Assembly (NCBI GenBank): GCA_035550795.1
Contig: DASZOL010000016.1
Span: 38,445-102,444 of the forward strand
Length of the DNA: 64,000 nucleotides
Direction of reading: 5' to 3'
DNA from: DASRDR01 sp035550795
GTDB lineage: Bacteria; Methylomirabilota; Methylomirabilia; Rokubacteriales; DASRDR01
Made by a program: the position numbers and the translations under genes. Below the pieces are notes generated by a model. That model saw only the letters and a program-made list of their open reading frames with translations. It ran no database searches and was not told where the DNA came from. Of the stretch, positions 34,062 through 42,113 are shown piece after piece. How positions within the stretch are numbered: position 1 is the stretch's first letter; every line of letters begins with the position of its first letter.

Positions 34062-35882
34062 GTGGCCATGTTCACCTACGCGCAGACCAATCTCCAGCTC
34101 TATCGCCAGCTCGCCGCGGAGGGCTACCCCAGCGCGGAGATCGGCGCCGTGGCGGGAGCGTACGAGCTCGGCCTTCGCCTCTTCCCCGGCACCTACCGGG
34201 GCTCCGGCAAGCCGTTCCTCGCTCATCTGGTCGGCACCGCCAGCGTGCTCGCGTCGCTGCGCGTGCGGACGCCGGTCGTCGCGGCCGGGCTCCTCCACGC
34301 CGCCTACTCCCACGGCGAGTTCGGCGACGGCTGGCGGGGCATGTCCGGCGGCAAGCGCGCCGAGGTCCGCCGAGCAGTGGGCGAGGAGGTGGAGGACCTG
34401 GTCGCGCGCTACACCCTGCTGGAGTGGGAGCCTCGCACGATCCGCGAGCTCCGCGCGCGGCTCGACACCATGACAGCGGTGGAGCGGGACGTCATCCTCC
34501 TCCGGCTCGCCAACGAGCTCGATGACCACCTTGATCTGGGCATCCTCTATCTCGCGGACGTGGCGCGCCGTCGCGAGTTCATGCAGGCTGATCTGCCCGC
34601 CGCCGTCGAGATGGCCGCGCGGCTGGGCTTTCCCTCGCTCGCCAGGGGCCTTAGCGAGACCTTCGCCGAGGTGGCCGGCGCGGACGTCGCCCCCGGTCTT
34701 CGGCGCGGGCGGGGCGAGTCGTTCCGGATTCCGTTCGCGTCCCACCGGCCCCGCCTGCGGGTGGCGCTGAGCCACCTCATCGCCCGCCGGCCCTGGCGCT
34801 GAATCGCACCGGGAGCGACAGGGCGACGATGGCCCGGAAGGAGGGGGCGGCTCGCAGGACCCGGATCCTGGATCAGGACGCTGCGGGCACCAGGGCGCCC
34901 CGCACGACGCCGAGGAGACCCATCCGGCCGTCTCCGGGGGTTCGGGCTCGTCGGCAACCCCCGCGCTCCGAAGGACTCTCCGGCCGAGGTCGACCGCTGC
35001 GGCCGGCAGGACGCGCTTCGCCGCCGCGCGCAGCCCGCGCGTCACCCGCCGCGAGACCCGAGCCGACACCCCGGGGTTCCACGGACCGCCGTCGCACACG
35101 AGCCAGCCCGGGGGCAGCAGGTCCCGCGTGTCGTGTCGGGCCGTGTATCCCGAGCCGAACCACCGCGCTGGGGCGATGACTGTCTTGTGCGGCCGCCCGG
35201 AGAGCCACGCGCCCCACCAGCCGAAGGAGCTGTTGGCGATGACGAAGTCAGAGCACTGCGACATCACGTAGAGGCTCTGCACGTCGCTGAGCCCTTCCAC
35301 GATTGTGAACCGTTCGCCCGAGAACAGGCGCTGCCGCCTTACCCACCGCAGATCATCCGAGAAGACCAGGACCGGAACGTCCGCGTCCAGCCGCGCCAGC
35401 GCCTTGGCGTAGTACTCGAGGGGGCAGGGCGGATGGTTCAGGTAGTTCACCACGTAGTCACCACGGCGGACTTGCAAGGCGATCTTCCGGTCAGGCAGCC
35501 GCGCGAGCAGCGATGCGCAGCCCTCCACCGCTTCCGGCTTGAACCGGAAGTCCTCGCGGAGGCTCGCCGCAATGTGGGCGAAGTACTTCTCGCTCTGAAA
35601 GTACCCGCACAGGTTGGCGTCGCCGGGACAGCTCTTCACCAGCTCGGCGTCGAAGTGAAACTGCCGTTCGAGCAGGCACGGCCCGGGCACGACCGCGACG
35701 TGCTTCAGGTGCGGAAGCCTGAACGCCCGGAAGAGCTGGTGCTGCGCCCGTTCGTCCCGCGAGGCGCTCGGCGGCACGCAGAACGCGTAGCCGTGCCGGG
35801 CGGCAATGCCCCGGAGCGCGGCGTACTGAAACATCTGGTTGCCGAGCCGCCCCTGAGTGCCGAGGCGATTCATCCCCAGCAT
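33792..35882 (-). CDS. Alpha-1,2-fucosyltransferase-like (GT11) with lost stop codon
   Basis: ATG at 35882 (an ATG at 35873 is also possible). The first ~290 residues (to about 35000) are a GT11 enzyme: GRLGNQMFQYAALRGIAARH at the start, the HxRRGDY-type motif ALQVRRGDYVVNYLN, VLVFSDDLRWVRRQRLF, and the C-terminal SDFVIANSSFGWWGAWLSG. GT11 proteins normally stop at ~290-300 residues. Here the frame stays open for another ~400 codons, antisense to the HD-like and GT2 genes, until 33792. The extension is low-complexity and surely not a real domain. A stop lost through frameshift or sequence error just after ~34990 is likely. Confidence 0.75.
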   Translation of the reverse strand: MLGMNRLGTQGRLGNQMFQYAALRGIAARHGYAFCVPPSASRDERAQHQLFRAFRLPHLKHVAVVPGPCLLERQFHFDAELVKSCPGDANLCGYFQSEKYFAHIAASLREDFRFKPEAVEGCASLLARLPDRKIALQVRRGDYVVNYLNHPPCPLEYYAKALARLDADVPVLVFSDDLRWVRRQRLFSGERFTIVEGLSDVQSLYVMSQCSDFVIANSSFGWWGAWLSGRPHKTVIAPARWFGSGYTARHDTRDLLPPGWLVCDGGPWNPGVSARVSRRVTRGLRAAAKRVLPAAAVDLGRRVLRSAGVADEPEPPETAGWVSSASCGAPWCPQRPDPGSGSCEPPPPSGPSSPCRSRCDSAPGPAGDEVAQRHPQAGPVGRERNPERLAPPAPKTGGDVRAGHLGEGLAKAPGERGKAQPRGHLDGGGQISLHELATARHVREIEDAQIKVVIELVGEPEEDDVPLHRCHGVEPRAELADRARLPLQQGVARDQVLHLLAHCSADLGALAAGHAPPAVAELAVGVGGVEEPGRDDRRPHAQRREHAGGADQMSEERLAGAPVGAGEEAKAELVRSRHGADLRAGVALRGELAIELEIGLRVGEHGHSVPGARRDVGRRRAGVREWRDPPAVDPPLEAKEDIATQPSPPARTEDALEGAERQPEGDAAMLLRKARAGLHAGGFARGELPLLAEALD
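34062..34802 (+). CDS. HD-like phosphohydrolase-fold protein (SpoT/RelA hydrolase-like)
   Basis: 246 residues; GTG 34062 (an ATG at 34068 is also possible). GKPFLAHLVGTASVLASLRV and VAAGLLHAAYSHGEFGDGW resemble the N-terminal helices of HD-domain (p)ppGpp hydrolases; a later DVILLRLANELDDHLDLG provides acidic residues. The canonical adjacent HD pair is not conserved, so hydrolase activity is uncertain. Gene order suggests involvement with glycan synthesis or its regulation. Confidence 0.55.
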   Translation: MAMFTYAQTNLQLYRQLAAEGYPSAEIGAVAGAYELGLRLFPGTYRGSGKPFLAHLVGTASVLASLRVRTPVVAAGLLHAAYSHGEFGDGWRGMSGGKRAEVRRAVGEEVEDLVARYTLLEWEPRTIRELRARLDTMTAVERDVILLRLANELDDHLDLGILYLADVARRREFMQADLPAAVEMAARLGFPSLARGLSETFAEVAGADVAPGLRRGRGESFRIPFASHRPRLRVALSHLIARRPWR

Positions 35883-35971
35883 CAGGACGGCCGCTCCGGG
35901 CCCCTCGGACGTCCGCACGCCCGGGCGGATCGAGCCGAGGTCTCGTCGATCGCCCTCGATCGGCGTTCCCG

Positions 35972-36187
35972 GGTCGGCCGTTCGAAAGCGATCTCGATCA
36001 GGGGATCGACGTGCTGCACGGAGCCAGGCGGGCCGATCCTGCCCAGCCCGTGCTGGTCGCCGGCGAGCCGGAGATGGCGACGTGGGCCCAACGCCTCCGG
36101 GACGGGGTGCCGATCCCGGAGGAGCTCCTGGAGCAGCTCCGGGAGGTGGCCAAGCGCGCCGGCGTGCGGTTCATCCTCGCGTCCTGA
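35972..36187 (+). pseudogene. C-terminal remnant of Ldh_2-family malate/lactate-type dehydrogenase
   Basis: The frame ending at TGA 36185-36187 reads VLVAGEPEMATWAQRLRDGV then PIPEELLEQLREVAKRAG. This is the typical C-terminus of the NAD-dependent malate/L-sulfolactate dehydrogenase family (PGEpE...GIPLP...L..LA...GV). The remaining ~280 residues are absent. It lies in the 313-bp gap between the GT11 and aminotransferase genes. Confidence 0.5.
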
Positions 36188-36231
36188 CCAGCCAGCCTCT
36201 CGCGGTCGTCCGGCCCTCGCGCGAAGACCGG

Positions 36232-37194
36232 CTAGCGGGCCGCTGCCCCCTCTCGCACCCCGGCGTACACCGGAGTGAGCCAGTGACGGTAGGCGGGCAG
36301 CTCGCCGCGGGCGGCGGAGAAGTAGACGTCCTGGACGCGCTTCGTCAACGACCCCGGCGTCCCGGCGCCGACCGCGATGCGGTCCACCGAGGTGATGGGG
36401 AGCACCTCCAGGCCACTGCCGCACATGAACGCCTCGTCCGCCACGTACAGCTCGGTGCGGTCGATCTCCCGCTCCACCACCTCCACGGCCAGCTCGCGCG
36501 CCGCCAACTCCATCAGCGTGGTGCGGGTGATGCTCTCGAGGATGCCGGCAGTGACGGGGGGCGTGACCAGCTTGCCGTCGCGCACCATCATGAGGCACGC
36601 GCCGGGGCCCTCGGCCACGGTGCCGCGGTGGTTCAAGAGTATCGCGGTGTCGTAGCCGTTGACCTTGGCCTCCGTCTGGGCGAGGCGGCTGTTCTGGTAG
36701 TTGGCCCCCGCCTTCAGCCGGGGCGGCACCGTGTCGTCGCTGATCCGCCGCCACGAGGCCACGCAGGCAGCCGCCCCGTGCCACAGCGCCGCGGGCTGCG
36801 GCCACGGCACGGCCGTGATGTAGACCCCATTGTCGACCGTGGGGCCAAGGGTGTTGAAGTTGTGGGCTCCCATCCCGAAGAAGGCCACCGGCACGAAGTG
36901 GACGTCCTGGCGGAACTCGTTCGCCCGCAGGAGAGCGAGAGCACCCTGCCCGATCTCGGGCAGGGTGAAGGGGACGTCCAGGCGCACGGTCTTCATCGAG
37001 CGCCCGAGCCGCGCGAGGTGCTCCTCGTGCTTGAAGACGAAGAGCTCGTCGTGCGGCGCACTCCAGTAGGCGCGCACCCCCTCGAAGACGTTGCTGCCCA
37101 TGAAACCGCCCGCGCTGCGTCCGTGCAGCACGCACTGCTCCCAGGGGATCACCCTGCCGTTCATCCAGGCGTACTTCGGTGCGGAGTCGGCCAT
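36232..37194 (-). CDS. ilvE: Branched-chain amino acid aminotransferase (class IV PLP enzyme)
   Basis: 320 residues from ATG 37194, preceded by AAGGAGGG; an upstream in-frame start at 37215 is less likely. Class-IV fold: GGFMGSNVFEGVRAYWS near the N-terminus, PLP-Lys in RLKAGANYQNSRLAQTEAKV, and the signature GTVAEGPGACLMMVRDGKL with GILESITRTTLMELA. Interconverts Leu/Ile/Val and their 2-oxoacids using 2-oxoglutarate. D-amino-acid aminotransferase activity cannot be excluded from sequence. Confidence 0.88.
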   Translation of the reverse strand: MADSAPKYAWMNGRVIPWEQCVLHGRSAGGFMGSNVFEGVRAYWSAPHDELFVFKHEEHLARLGRSMKTVRLDVPFTLPEIGQGALALLRANEFRQDVHFVPVAFFGMGAHNFNTLGPTVDNGVYITAVPWPQPAALWHGAAACVASWRRISDDTVPPRLKAGANYQNSRLAQTEAKVNGYDTAILLNHRGTVAEGPGACLMMVRDGKLVTPPVTAGILESITRTTLMELAARELAVEVVEREIDRTELYVADEAFMCGSGLEVLPITSVDRIAVGAGTPGSLTKRVQDVYFSAARGELPAYRHWLTPVYAGVREGAAAR

Positions 37195-37280
37195 CCTCGT
37201 CCCTCCTTCCCGCATGCGGCCAGTGTATCAAAGGCTCCGGCCACGGCGCCGTGCCCGAGAGGCGCCGAGGCGCGGGGCTC

Positions 37281-38378
37281 TCACCGGACCCGGGCGGAGG
37301 CCAGCCGGGCGGGGTCGAACGGTCGGAGGTCCACCGACGACGCGGCACCGTCGACGAGAAGCTCGGCGATGGCCCGACCCGTGGCCGGCGCGTTGAGCAT
37401 CCCCCAGGGGCCGTGGCCCGTCGCGACGAAGGCGCCTGCCACACCCGGCACGGGACCGATCAGCGGGAGCCCGTCCTCCGTCACGGGGCGGTAGCACGCC
37501 TGGCGCTGGATGACGCGGGCCGCGGCGAGGACGGTCGACACGCGGCCGGCGGCTCGCACGAGCACGGCGCACGCCTGCTCGCTCACCTCGACGGCGTCCG
37601 GCGAGTCCGGCAGCGGTGCCGGGTCGGCCATGCCGCACACGTAGACCTCCCCGTCAGGTCGGGGGAAAATTTCCGGCTCCAGCCGCCGACCGTCGGCCAT
37701 GCGATAGTCGAGGAACAGCGCGTGTGCGGGGACGCCAGTCGCGGCCAGGGTCACGCTGTGACCCTTGAGCCCGTGGACTCTCGGGAGCGGGAGGCCCGCC
37801 GCCGCGCGCCCCGTCCACGGGCCCATGGCGAGCACGACGGCGTCGGCCTCGACGGCGCTGCCGTCGATGGTCACCCCGCAGACCGCGCGGCCACGACGGA
37901 GCACGCCTTCCACCACGCCGAGCCGCAGCGAGGCGCCGCGGGCCCGCGCGGCGTCGACCAGCGCCGCGGTGAAGCGGGCCGGGTGGACCTGGGCGGTCGT
38001 CTGGAAGGAGCCGAGGGTGTCGGTGACCGCGCCCTCCGCGTCGAGCCAGGCTGGGCCCGGCACCTGATGGTCGCCAGGACGCCCGCCGCGCTCCCGCGCG
38101 GCCAGCATGAAGGTCTCCATACGCCGATAACCGTGGTCCGCCCCGAGGTCGCGGGCGAGCTCCGCGTGGAGGCTGAAACTCGCCCGGGCGAGCGGGCCGA
38201 GCGGCGAGCCGTCGCACCAGTCGAGCGCCAGGAAGCCGCCGGACTTGCCCGACGCGGCGCAGGCCACCCCCGAGCGCTCCACCACGGTGACGCGGACACC
38301 ACGGCGCGCCAGGAAGTAGGCGACGCTGGCGCCCACGACGCCGGCCCCGCAGACGATCACGTGCCCGGGGATGCTCAC
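37281..38378 (-). CDS. FAD-dependent oxidoreductase of the DAO (glycine/D-amino acid oxidase) family
   Basis: 365 residues from GTG 38378. FAD-binding start VIVCGAGVVGASVAYFLARR followed by VVERSGVACAASGKSGGFLA, then ADAVVLAMGPWTGRAAAGLP and the C-terminal flavin-contact DGLPLIGPVPGVAGAFVATG with HGPWGMLNAPATG. Resembles sarcosine/glycine oxidase-type enzymes that oxidise secondary or D-amino acids. Located 86 bp downstream of the aminotransferase on the same strand. Confidence 0.88.
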   Translation of the reverse strand: MSIPGHVIVCGAGVVGASVAYFLARRGVRVTVVERSGVACAASGKSGGFLALDWCDGSPLGPLARASFSLHAELARDLGADHGYRRMETFMLAARERGGRPGDHQVPGPAWLDAEGAVTDTLGSFQTTAQVHPARFTAALVDAARARGASLRLGVVEGVLRRGRAVCGVTIDGSAVEADAVVLAMGPWTGRAAAGLPLPRVHGLKGHSVTLAATGVPAHALFLDYRMADGRRLEPEIFPRPDGEVYVCGMADPAPLPDSPDAVEVSEQACAVLVRAAGRVSTVLAAARVIQRQACYRPVTEDGLPLIGPVPGVAGAFVATGHGPWGMLNAPATGRAIAELLVDGAASSVDLRPFDPARLASARVR

Positions 38379-38934
38379 GCTCGCTCCGGTCGAGAGCTTA
38401 CCAGGACCGGCGCGCGCCCGGTGGAAGCTGCGCGGCGAGGGGCGGCCGCCACCGGCGGGGAACGGAGCCTCATCCGGCGGCCTCCGGGCCTTACCCGCCC
38501 TCCTCGTGGTCGAAGGGCGTCTCCTCCCCTGGCAGGTGAACCGGTCGATAGCGGAGCGCGCCGGAGAACGTCGCGCGCCCACGCGACCCCCACCCCCTCG
38601 TTCCGCCGCAGGACGCCCACGCCGTGCGACGGCAGGCGGCTCCGGCCCCCGCTCGACCAGCCAGCGCGCCAGCCGACCGGGGCGCAACTGCGTCGAGGCG
38701 TGAATGCCCTCGGGGTACAGCGTGGGCCGGGGGCGAAGCGGCGCAGGATCCGGTCCCGCCAGCACTGTGGTCCGGCGACACCGGTGGCGAGCGCCCCTCC
38801 CTGGGCCCTCAAGAGCGGGCAGCAGGAGCATGCCCTGTCGAGGACGAGACGGCATCCATGACGTGAACCACTCTCCGCGCGGTGACCGGGCCATGCGCGA
38901 CGGATACACTACCGCCTGGCCGCGCCGTCGTTCT
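38379..38934. other. Non-coding or decayed interval
   Basis: 556 bp between divergent genes. The minus strand has open but unconvincing frames with fragments such as TLYPEGIHASTQLRPG and LRYRPVHLPGEETPFDHEE in different frames, which look like a heavily decayed gene; I cannot name the family. On the plus strand GTGACC (38882-38887) and TACACT (38905-38910), 17 bp apart, could be the promoter of the next gene. Confidence 0.35.
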
Positions 38935-39765
38935 ATGCTGCCCAGCATGATCGACTTCGCCAGCATCCCGCTGTTCGCCCAGCTCGGTCCCGGCGAGTCG
39001 GCGACGCTGTCGTCACTGCTCACCACCCGGACCGTCCAGGCCAACCAGCCGATCTTCTGGATCGGCGACCCCGGGTCGGAGTTGTTCATCGTCCAGAAGG
39101 GCGAGGTGACCATGTTCTATCCGGACGAGGCGGGCCGCGAGATGATCCTCGGGATCCTGGGCCCGGGCGAGTTCTTCGGGGAGATCTCGCTCCTGGACGG
39201 CGGCCCGCGGACCGCGAGCGCCCGCGCCAGGACGGACGTCGAGCTCCTGTCCCTTGGCCGCGAGCAGTTTCACGAGTTCCTCGGGCACCATCCGGCCGCG
39301 TCGATCCACGTCATCACGGTCAGCGGACGGCGGCAGCGGGACGTGGTCGAGCGCCTGCGCGGGATCAGGAACGTCAACCAGGTCCTGGAGGAGCGGGCCA
39401 CGCTGTGGCACCGCGTCGCCGATGCGATCGCCGGCATCAGCGGCAGCCAGTGGTTCTTCCTCGCGCATGTGCTGTGGTTTGCGGTCTGGATCGTCGTCAA
39501 CGTCGCCTTCGACGCGCGCGGGTTCGATCCGTTCCCGTTCGGCTTGCTCACCCTCGTTGTGTCGCTCGAGGCCATCTTCCTGTCGATCTTCGTCCTCATC
39601 AGCCAGAACCGTCAGGCCGTGAAGGATCACGTCGGCGCCGACCTCGACTACCAGGTGAACCTCAAGGCGGAGCTGGAGGTCATGATCCTGCACCAGAAGA
39701 TGGACCGCATCCTCGCGATGCTCGCCTCACCCGACTCGCGCCGAGACAGGGACGGGGCGGGTTAG
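38935..39765 (+). CDS. Cyclic nucleotide-binding domain protein with C-terminal DUF1003
   Basis: 276 residues from ATG 38935 (ATG 38947 also possible). Residues ~10-125 are a CNB domain: PIFWIGDPGSELFIVQKGEV and the phosphate-binding cassette GEFFGEISLLDGGPRTASAR (GE...R). The rest is DUF1003 with two membrane helices (WFFLAHVLWFAVWIVVNVAF and LTLVVSLEAIFLSIFVLIS) followed by the conserved NRQAVKDHVGADLDYQVNLK. Probably a membrane protein gated or modulated by a cyclic nucleotide. Confidence 0.9.
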   Translation: MLPSMIDFASIPLFAQLGPGESATLSSLLTTRTVQANQPIFWIGDPGSELFIVQKGEVTMFYPDEAGREMILGILGPGEFFGEISLLDGGPRTASARARTDVELLSLGREQFHEFLGHHPAASIHVITVSGRRQRDVVERLRGIRNVNQVLEERATLWHRVADAIAGISGSQWFFLAHVLWFAVWIVVNVAFDARGFDPFPFGLLTLVVSLEAIFLSIFVLISQNRQAVKDHVGADLDYQVNLKAELEVMILHQKMDRILAMLASPDSRRDRDGAG

Positions 39766-39783
39766 CCCGCGGCCGGGCGTCTC

Positions 39784-40635
39784 CTAGACGCGGCCGATGA
39801 GGGTCTCGGCGACCGTCTGGATCAGCGCGTCCATCACTGACCCCTCCATCGTATGAGGTTGGATCGCGAGGCGGCTGACGCCCAGATCCGCGTATCGGCG
39901 CGCGGTGTCGAGATCCACAAGGCGGGGCGGAGTGATCGTGATCTCGAGCTCTCCCAGCGCGGCGGGCCGCTCGTGGCGAGTCGCCGCCTCGCGCAGATCG
40001 CGAAGCGCCCGGGCGGTCTCCTCGAGATCCAGCTCCCACCCGTACCAGCCGTTCGCGGCCTCGATTGCGCGGCGGTGGGCGGCCGGCGAGTGGCCGCCGA
40101 CCACGATCGGCGGGTGCGGCCGCTGGATCGGCCGGGGTCGCTCGACGACCTCGGCGAACGACACGAAGCGGCCCTCGAACGAAGCCCCGGGCTCGCCCCA
40201 GAGCGCGCGCATCACCGCCAGGTATTCGTCGGTGCGAGCCCCCCGATCGGCCAGCGATGCGCCGAGCGCCCGCAACTCCGGCTCGAGATAACCGACCCCG
40301 ATGCCGACGATCAAGCGCCCTCCCGAGAGCACGTCGATTGACGTGAGCTGCTTCGCCAGAAGGACCGGCTGACGCTGTGGCAGCACGATCACACCGGTGG
40401 CAAGCCGCACGCGGCGCGTAAGCGCCGCAAGGTGGGCGAGCGCCACGACCGCCTCGAGGCGAGGTTCCGCGGACGAGCTGTCCTGGGCGTCGACTGGCAG
40501 GGCGATGTGGTCACCCACCCAGAGCGACTCGAAGCCAGCCGCCTCGGCGAGGCGCGCTCGCCGAGCCAGCGCGTCCGGATCGGTGCTGCTGCCACGGTGA
40601 AGGCCGAAAAGCGCGAGCTTCAACCCGCCTGCCAT
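39784..40635 (-). CDS. LLM-class F420-dependent oxidoreductase
   Basis: 283 residues from ATG 40635. TIM-barrel luciferase family: LAEAAGFESLWVGDHIALPV, TRRVRLATGVIVLPQRQPVL, SGGRLIVGIGVGYLEPELRA and PRPIQRPHPPIVVGGHSPAA are all canonical F420-dependent LLM motifs. Substrate unknown. Between its start and the HAD stop (40636-40847) the minus strand keeps an open piece reading TPDGKLQSPVYRVYERVTT that I cannot assign. Confidence 0.88.
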   Translation of the reverse strand: MAGGLKLALFGLHRGSSTDPDALARRARLAEAAGFESLWVGDHIALPVDAQDSSSAEPRLEAVVALAHLAALTRRVRLATGVIVLPQRQPVLLAKQLTSIDVLSGGRLIVGIGVGYLEPELRALGASLADRGARTDEYLAVMRALWGEPGASFEGRFVSFAEVVERPRPIQRPHPPIVVGGHSPAAHRRAIEAANGWYGWELDLEETARALRDLREAATRHERPAALGELEITITPPRLVDLDTARRYADLGVSRLAIQPHTMEGSVMDALIQTVAETLIGRV

Positions 40636-40847
40636 GTCGCGTAGACCCCTCTCCGGGACGGTGCGGCTGCGGCTGCAGCGAGCCGTCCCCCCACCATCCC
40701 CGGACCCTCGGCCACGAACTCGTCCAGCTCCGATCGGAGGACGGTCTTCGTCAGGAGCCCATCGGTCGTGACGCGCTCGTAGACCCGGTAGACGGGACTC
40801 TGGAGCTTGCCGTCGGGTGTCCTTCGAATGCTGGAGATAGACCCGCT

Positions 40848-41858
40848 CTACCGCTGGAACGGGTAGATGACCTTCCAGTCCCGCTTCATGTCCACGACCG
40901 TCCAGCCCTTCTGGGTCGCCTCGTCGAGCGCCTTGTCGAGGCGCCCGATCGAGGACTGCCGGTCGTACGCCCACTCCCGCTCGCCGTCGGTGTGCCTCAC
41001 CAGGCCCATGAACCGCGCGCCGTCCCCGGCAGCGGTCCACTGGAGCATCTGATGGTCCCCGTCCGAGTTACCGAAAGCCAGCACCGGCCGGCGGCCGATG
41101 AACCGGTGGATGCCGACGGGCTTGCCTGCCTTGTCGTCGACGAGGTTGAGCTTCGGCAGCTTCACGAGCACCGGCGTGCCGTTCCGCACCTCGAGCCTCG
41201 TCTCGCCCACACTGCCGACGACCTGCTCGGGCGGGATGCCGTAGACCTCCTCGGCGAACACGCGCATGAACTCGACGCCTCCGCCTGACACGATGAACGT
41301 CTTGAAGCCGTTGGCGCGCAGGTACGCGAGCAGCTCCAGCATGGGCTGGTAGGCCAAGTCGGTATATGGCCGCTGGAACCGCGGGTGCTTCGCCTGCGCC
41401 ACCCAGGACCGCACCATCTGGGCGAACTCGTCGGTCGTCAGGCCGGCGTGGGTCGTCGCGATGACCTCGAGGAGCCCCCTCTCGCCGGCGGCGGCCACCG
41501 CCTTCAGGTCGTTCTCGAGGATCCCCTTGAAGGGCTGCCGGGTCTTCCACTCCGGGTGCCTGGGCGCCAGGGCCTTCACCCGCTCGAACGCGAAGAACCC
41601 CTGGAAGTACATCGGCTGCTCGCTCCAGAGCGTCCCGTCGTTGTCGAACACGGCGATCCGGGCAGCCGGCGGCACGTGCTGGGGGCCCCCCGGATCGGCC
41701 GCGGCCTGGACGAACTTCACGATGCTCTGCTTGGCCGGGCCATCGTTCCAGGACGGCAGAGGATCCGTCTGGGCCCGAGCGGTCAGCGCCGTTCCGAGCA
41801 GTAGTAGGATGATCAGCCATCCCCCCGTGGACCGAGATCGACGCGCTGGTCTGGTCAT
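40848..41858 (-). CDS. Secreted HAD-superfamily phosphatase
   Basis: 336 residues. N-terminal signal sequence STGGWLIILLLLGTALTARA. HAD motif I is IAVFDNDGTLWSEQP (D-N-D), motif II the Ser in TFIVSGGGVEFM, motif III a Lys in the VKLPKLNLVDDKAGK region, motif IV VLAFGNSDGDHQMLQ. A periplasmic phosphomonoesterase of phosphoserine-phosphatase-like type; physiological substrate unknown. Confidence 0.88.
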   Translation of the reverse strand: MTRPARRSRSTGGWLIILLLLGTALTARAQTDPLPSWNDGPAKQSIVKFVQAAADPGGPQHVPPAARIAVFDNDGTLWSEQPMYFQGFFAFERVKALAPRHPEWKTRQPFKGILENDLKAVAAAGERGLLEVIATTHAGLTTDEFAQMVRSWVAQAKHPRFQRPYTDLAYQPMLELLAYLRANGFKTFIVSGGGVEFMRVFAEEVYGIPPEQVVGSVGETRLEVRNGTPVLVKLPKLNLVDDKAGKPVGIHRFIGRRPVLAFGNSDGDHQMLQWTAAGDGARFMGLVRHTDGEREWAYDRQSSIGRLDKALDEATQKGWTVVDMKRDWKVIYPFQR

Positions 41859-42113
41859 CAGGCTCCTTCCTCCCTCACTCTAGGCGGGGTGACACCGGGG
41901 CGCGAGGCGTTGGGCCCGAGAAGGCGGGGGGCCGGTGATCGTCCGCCAGTGGCGCTCGCCGGCGCCTCCCCCTGGCGATCGAGAGGACGTCCTGCATGAG
42001 GTCCCCGCGGCCCGGGCCCTCCCGGGAGCGTCTCAGAGCGCGACGGGGACCGCGCGCCCCGACGAGGGCCTCGCAGCCCGACACCCCTCCGCCCGCCAGG
42101 GGTGACTTGCCGC

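Noticed and set aside
38491..38812. Minus-strand gene between the DAO oxidase and CNB-DUF1003 genes
   Set aside because: Suggestive pieces are in different frames and match no family I can name; left as non-coding or decayed.
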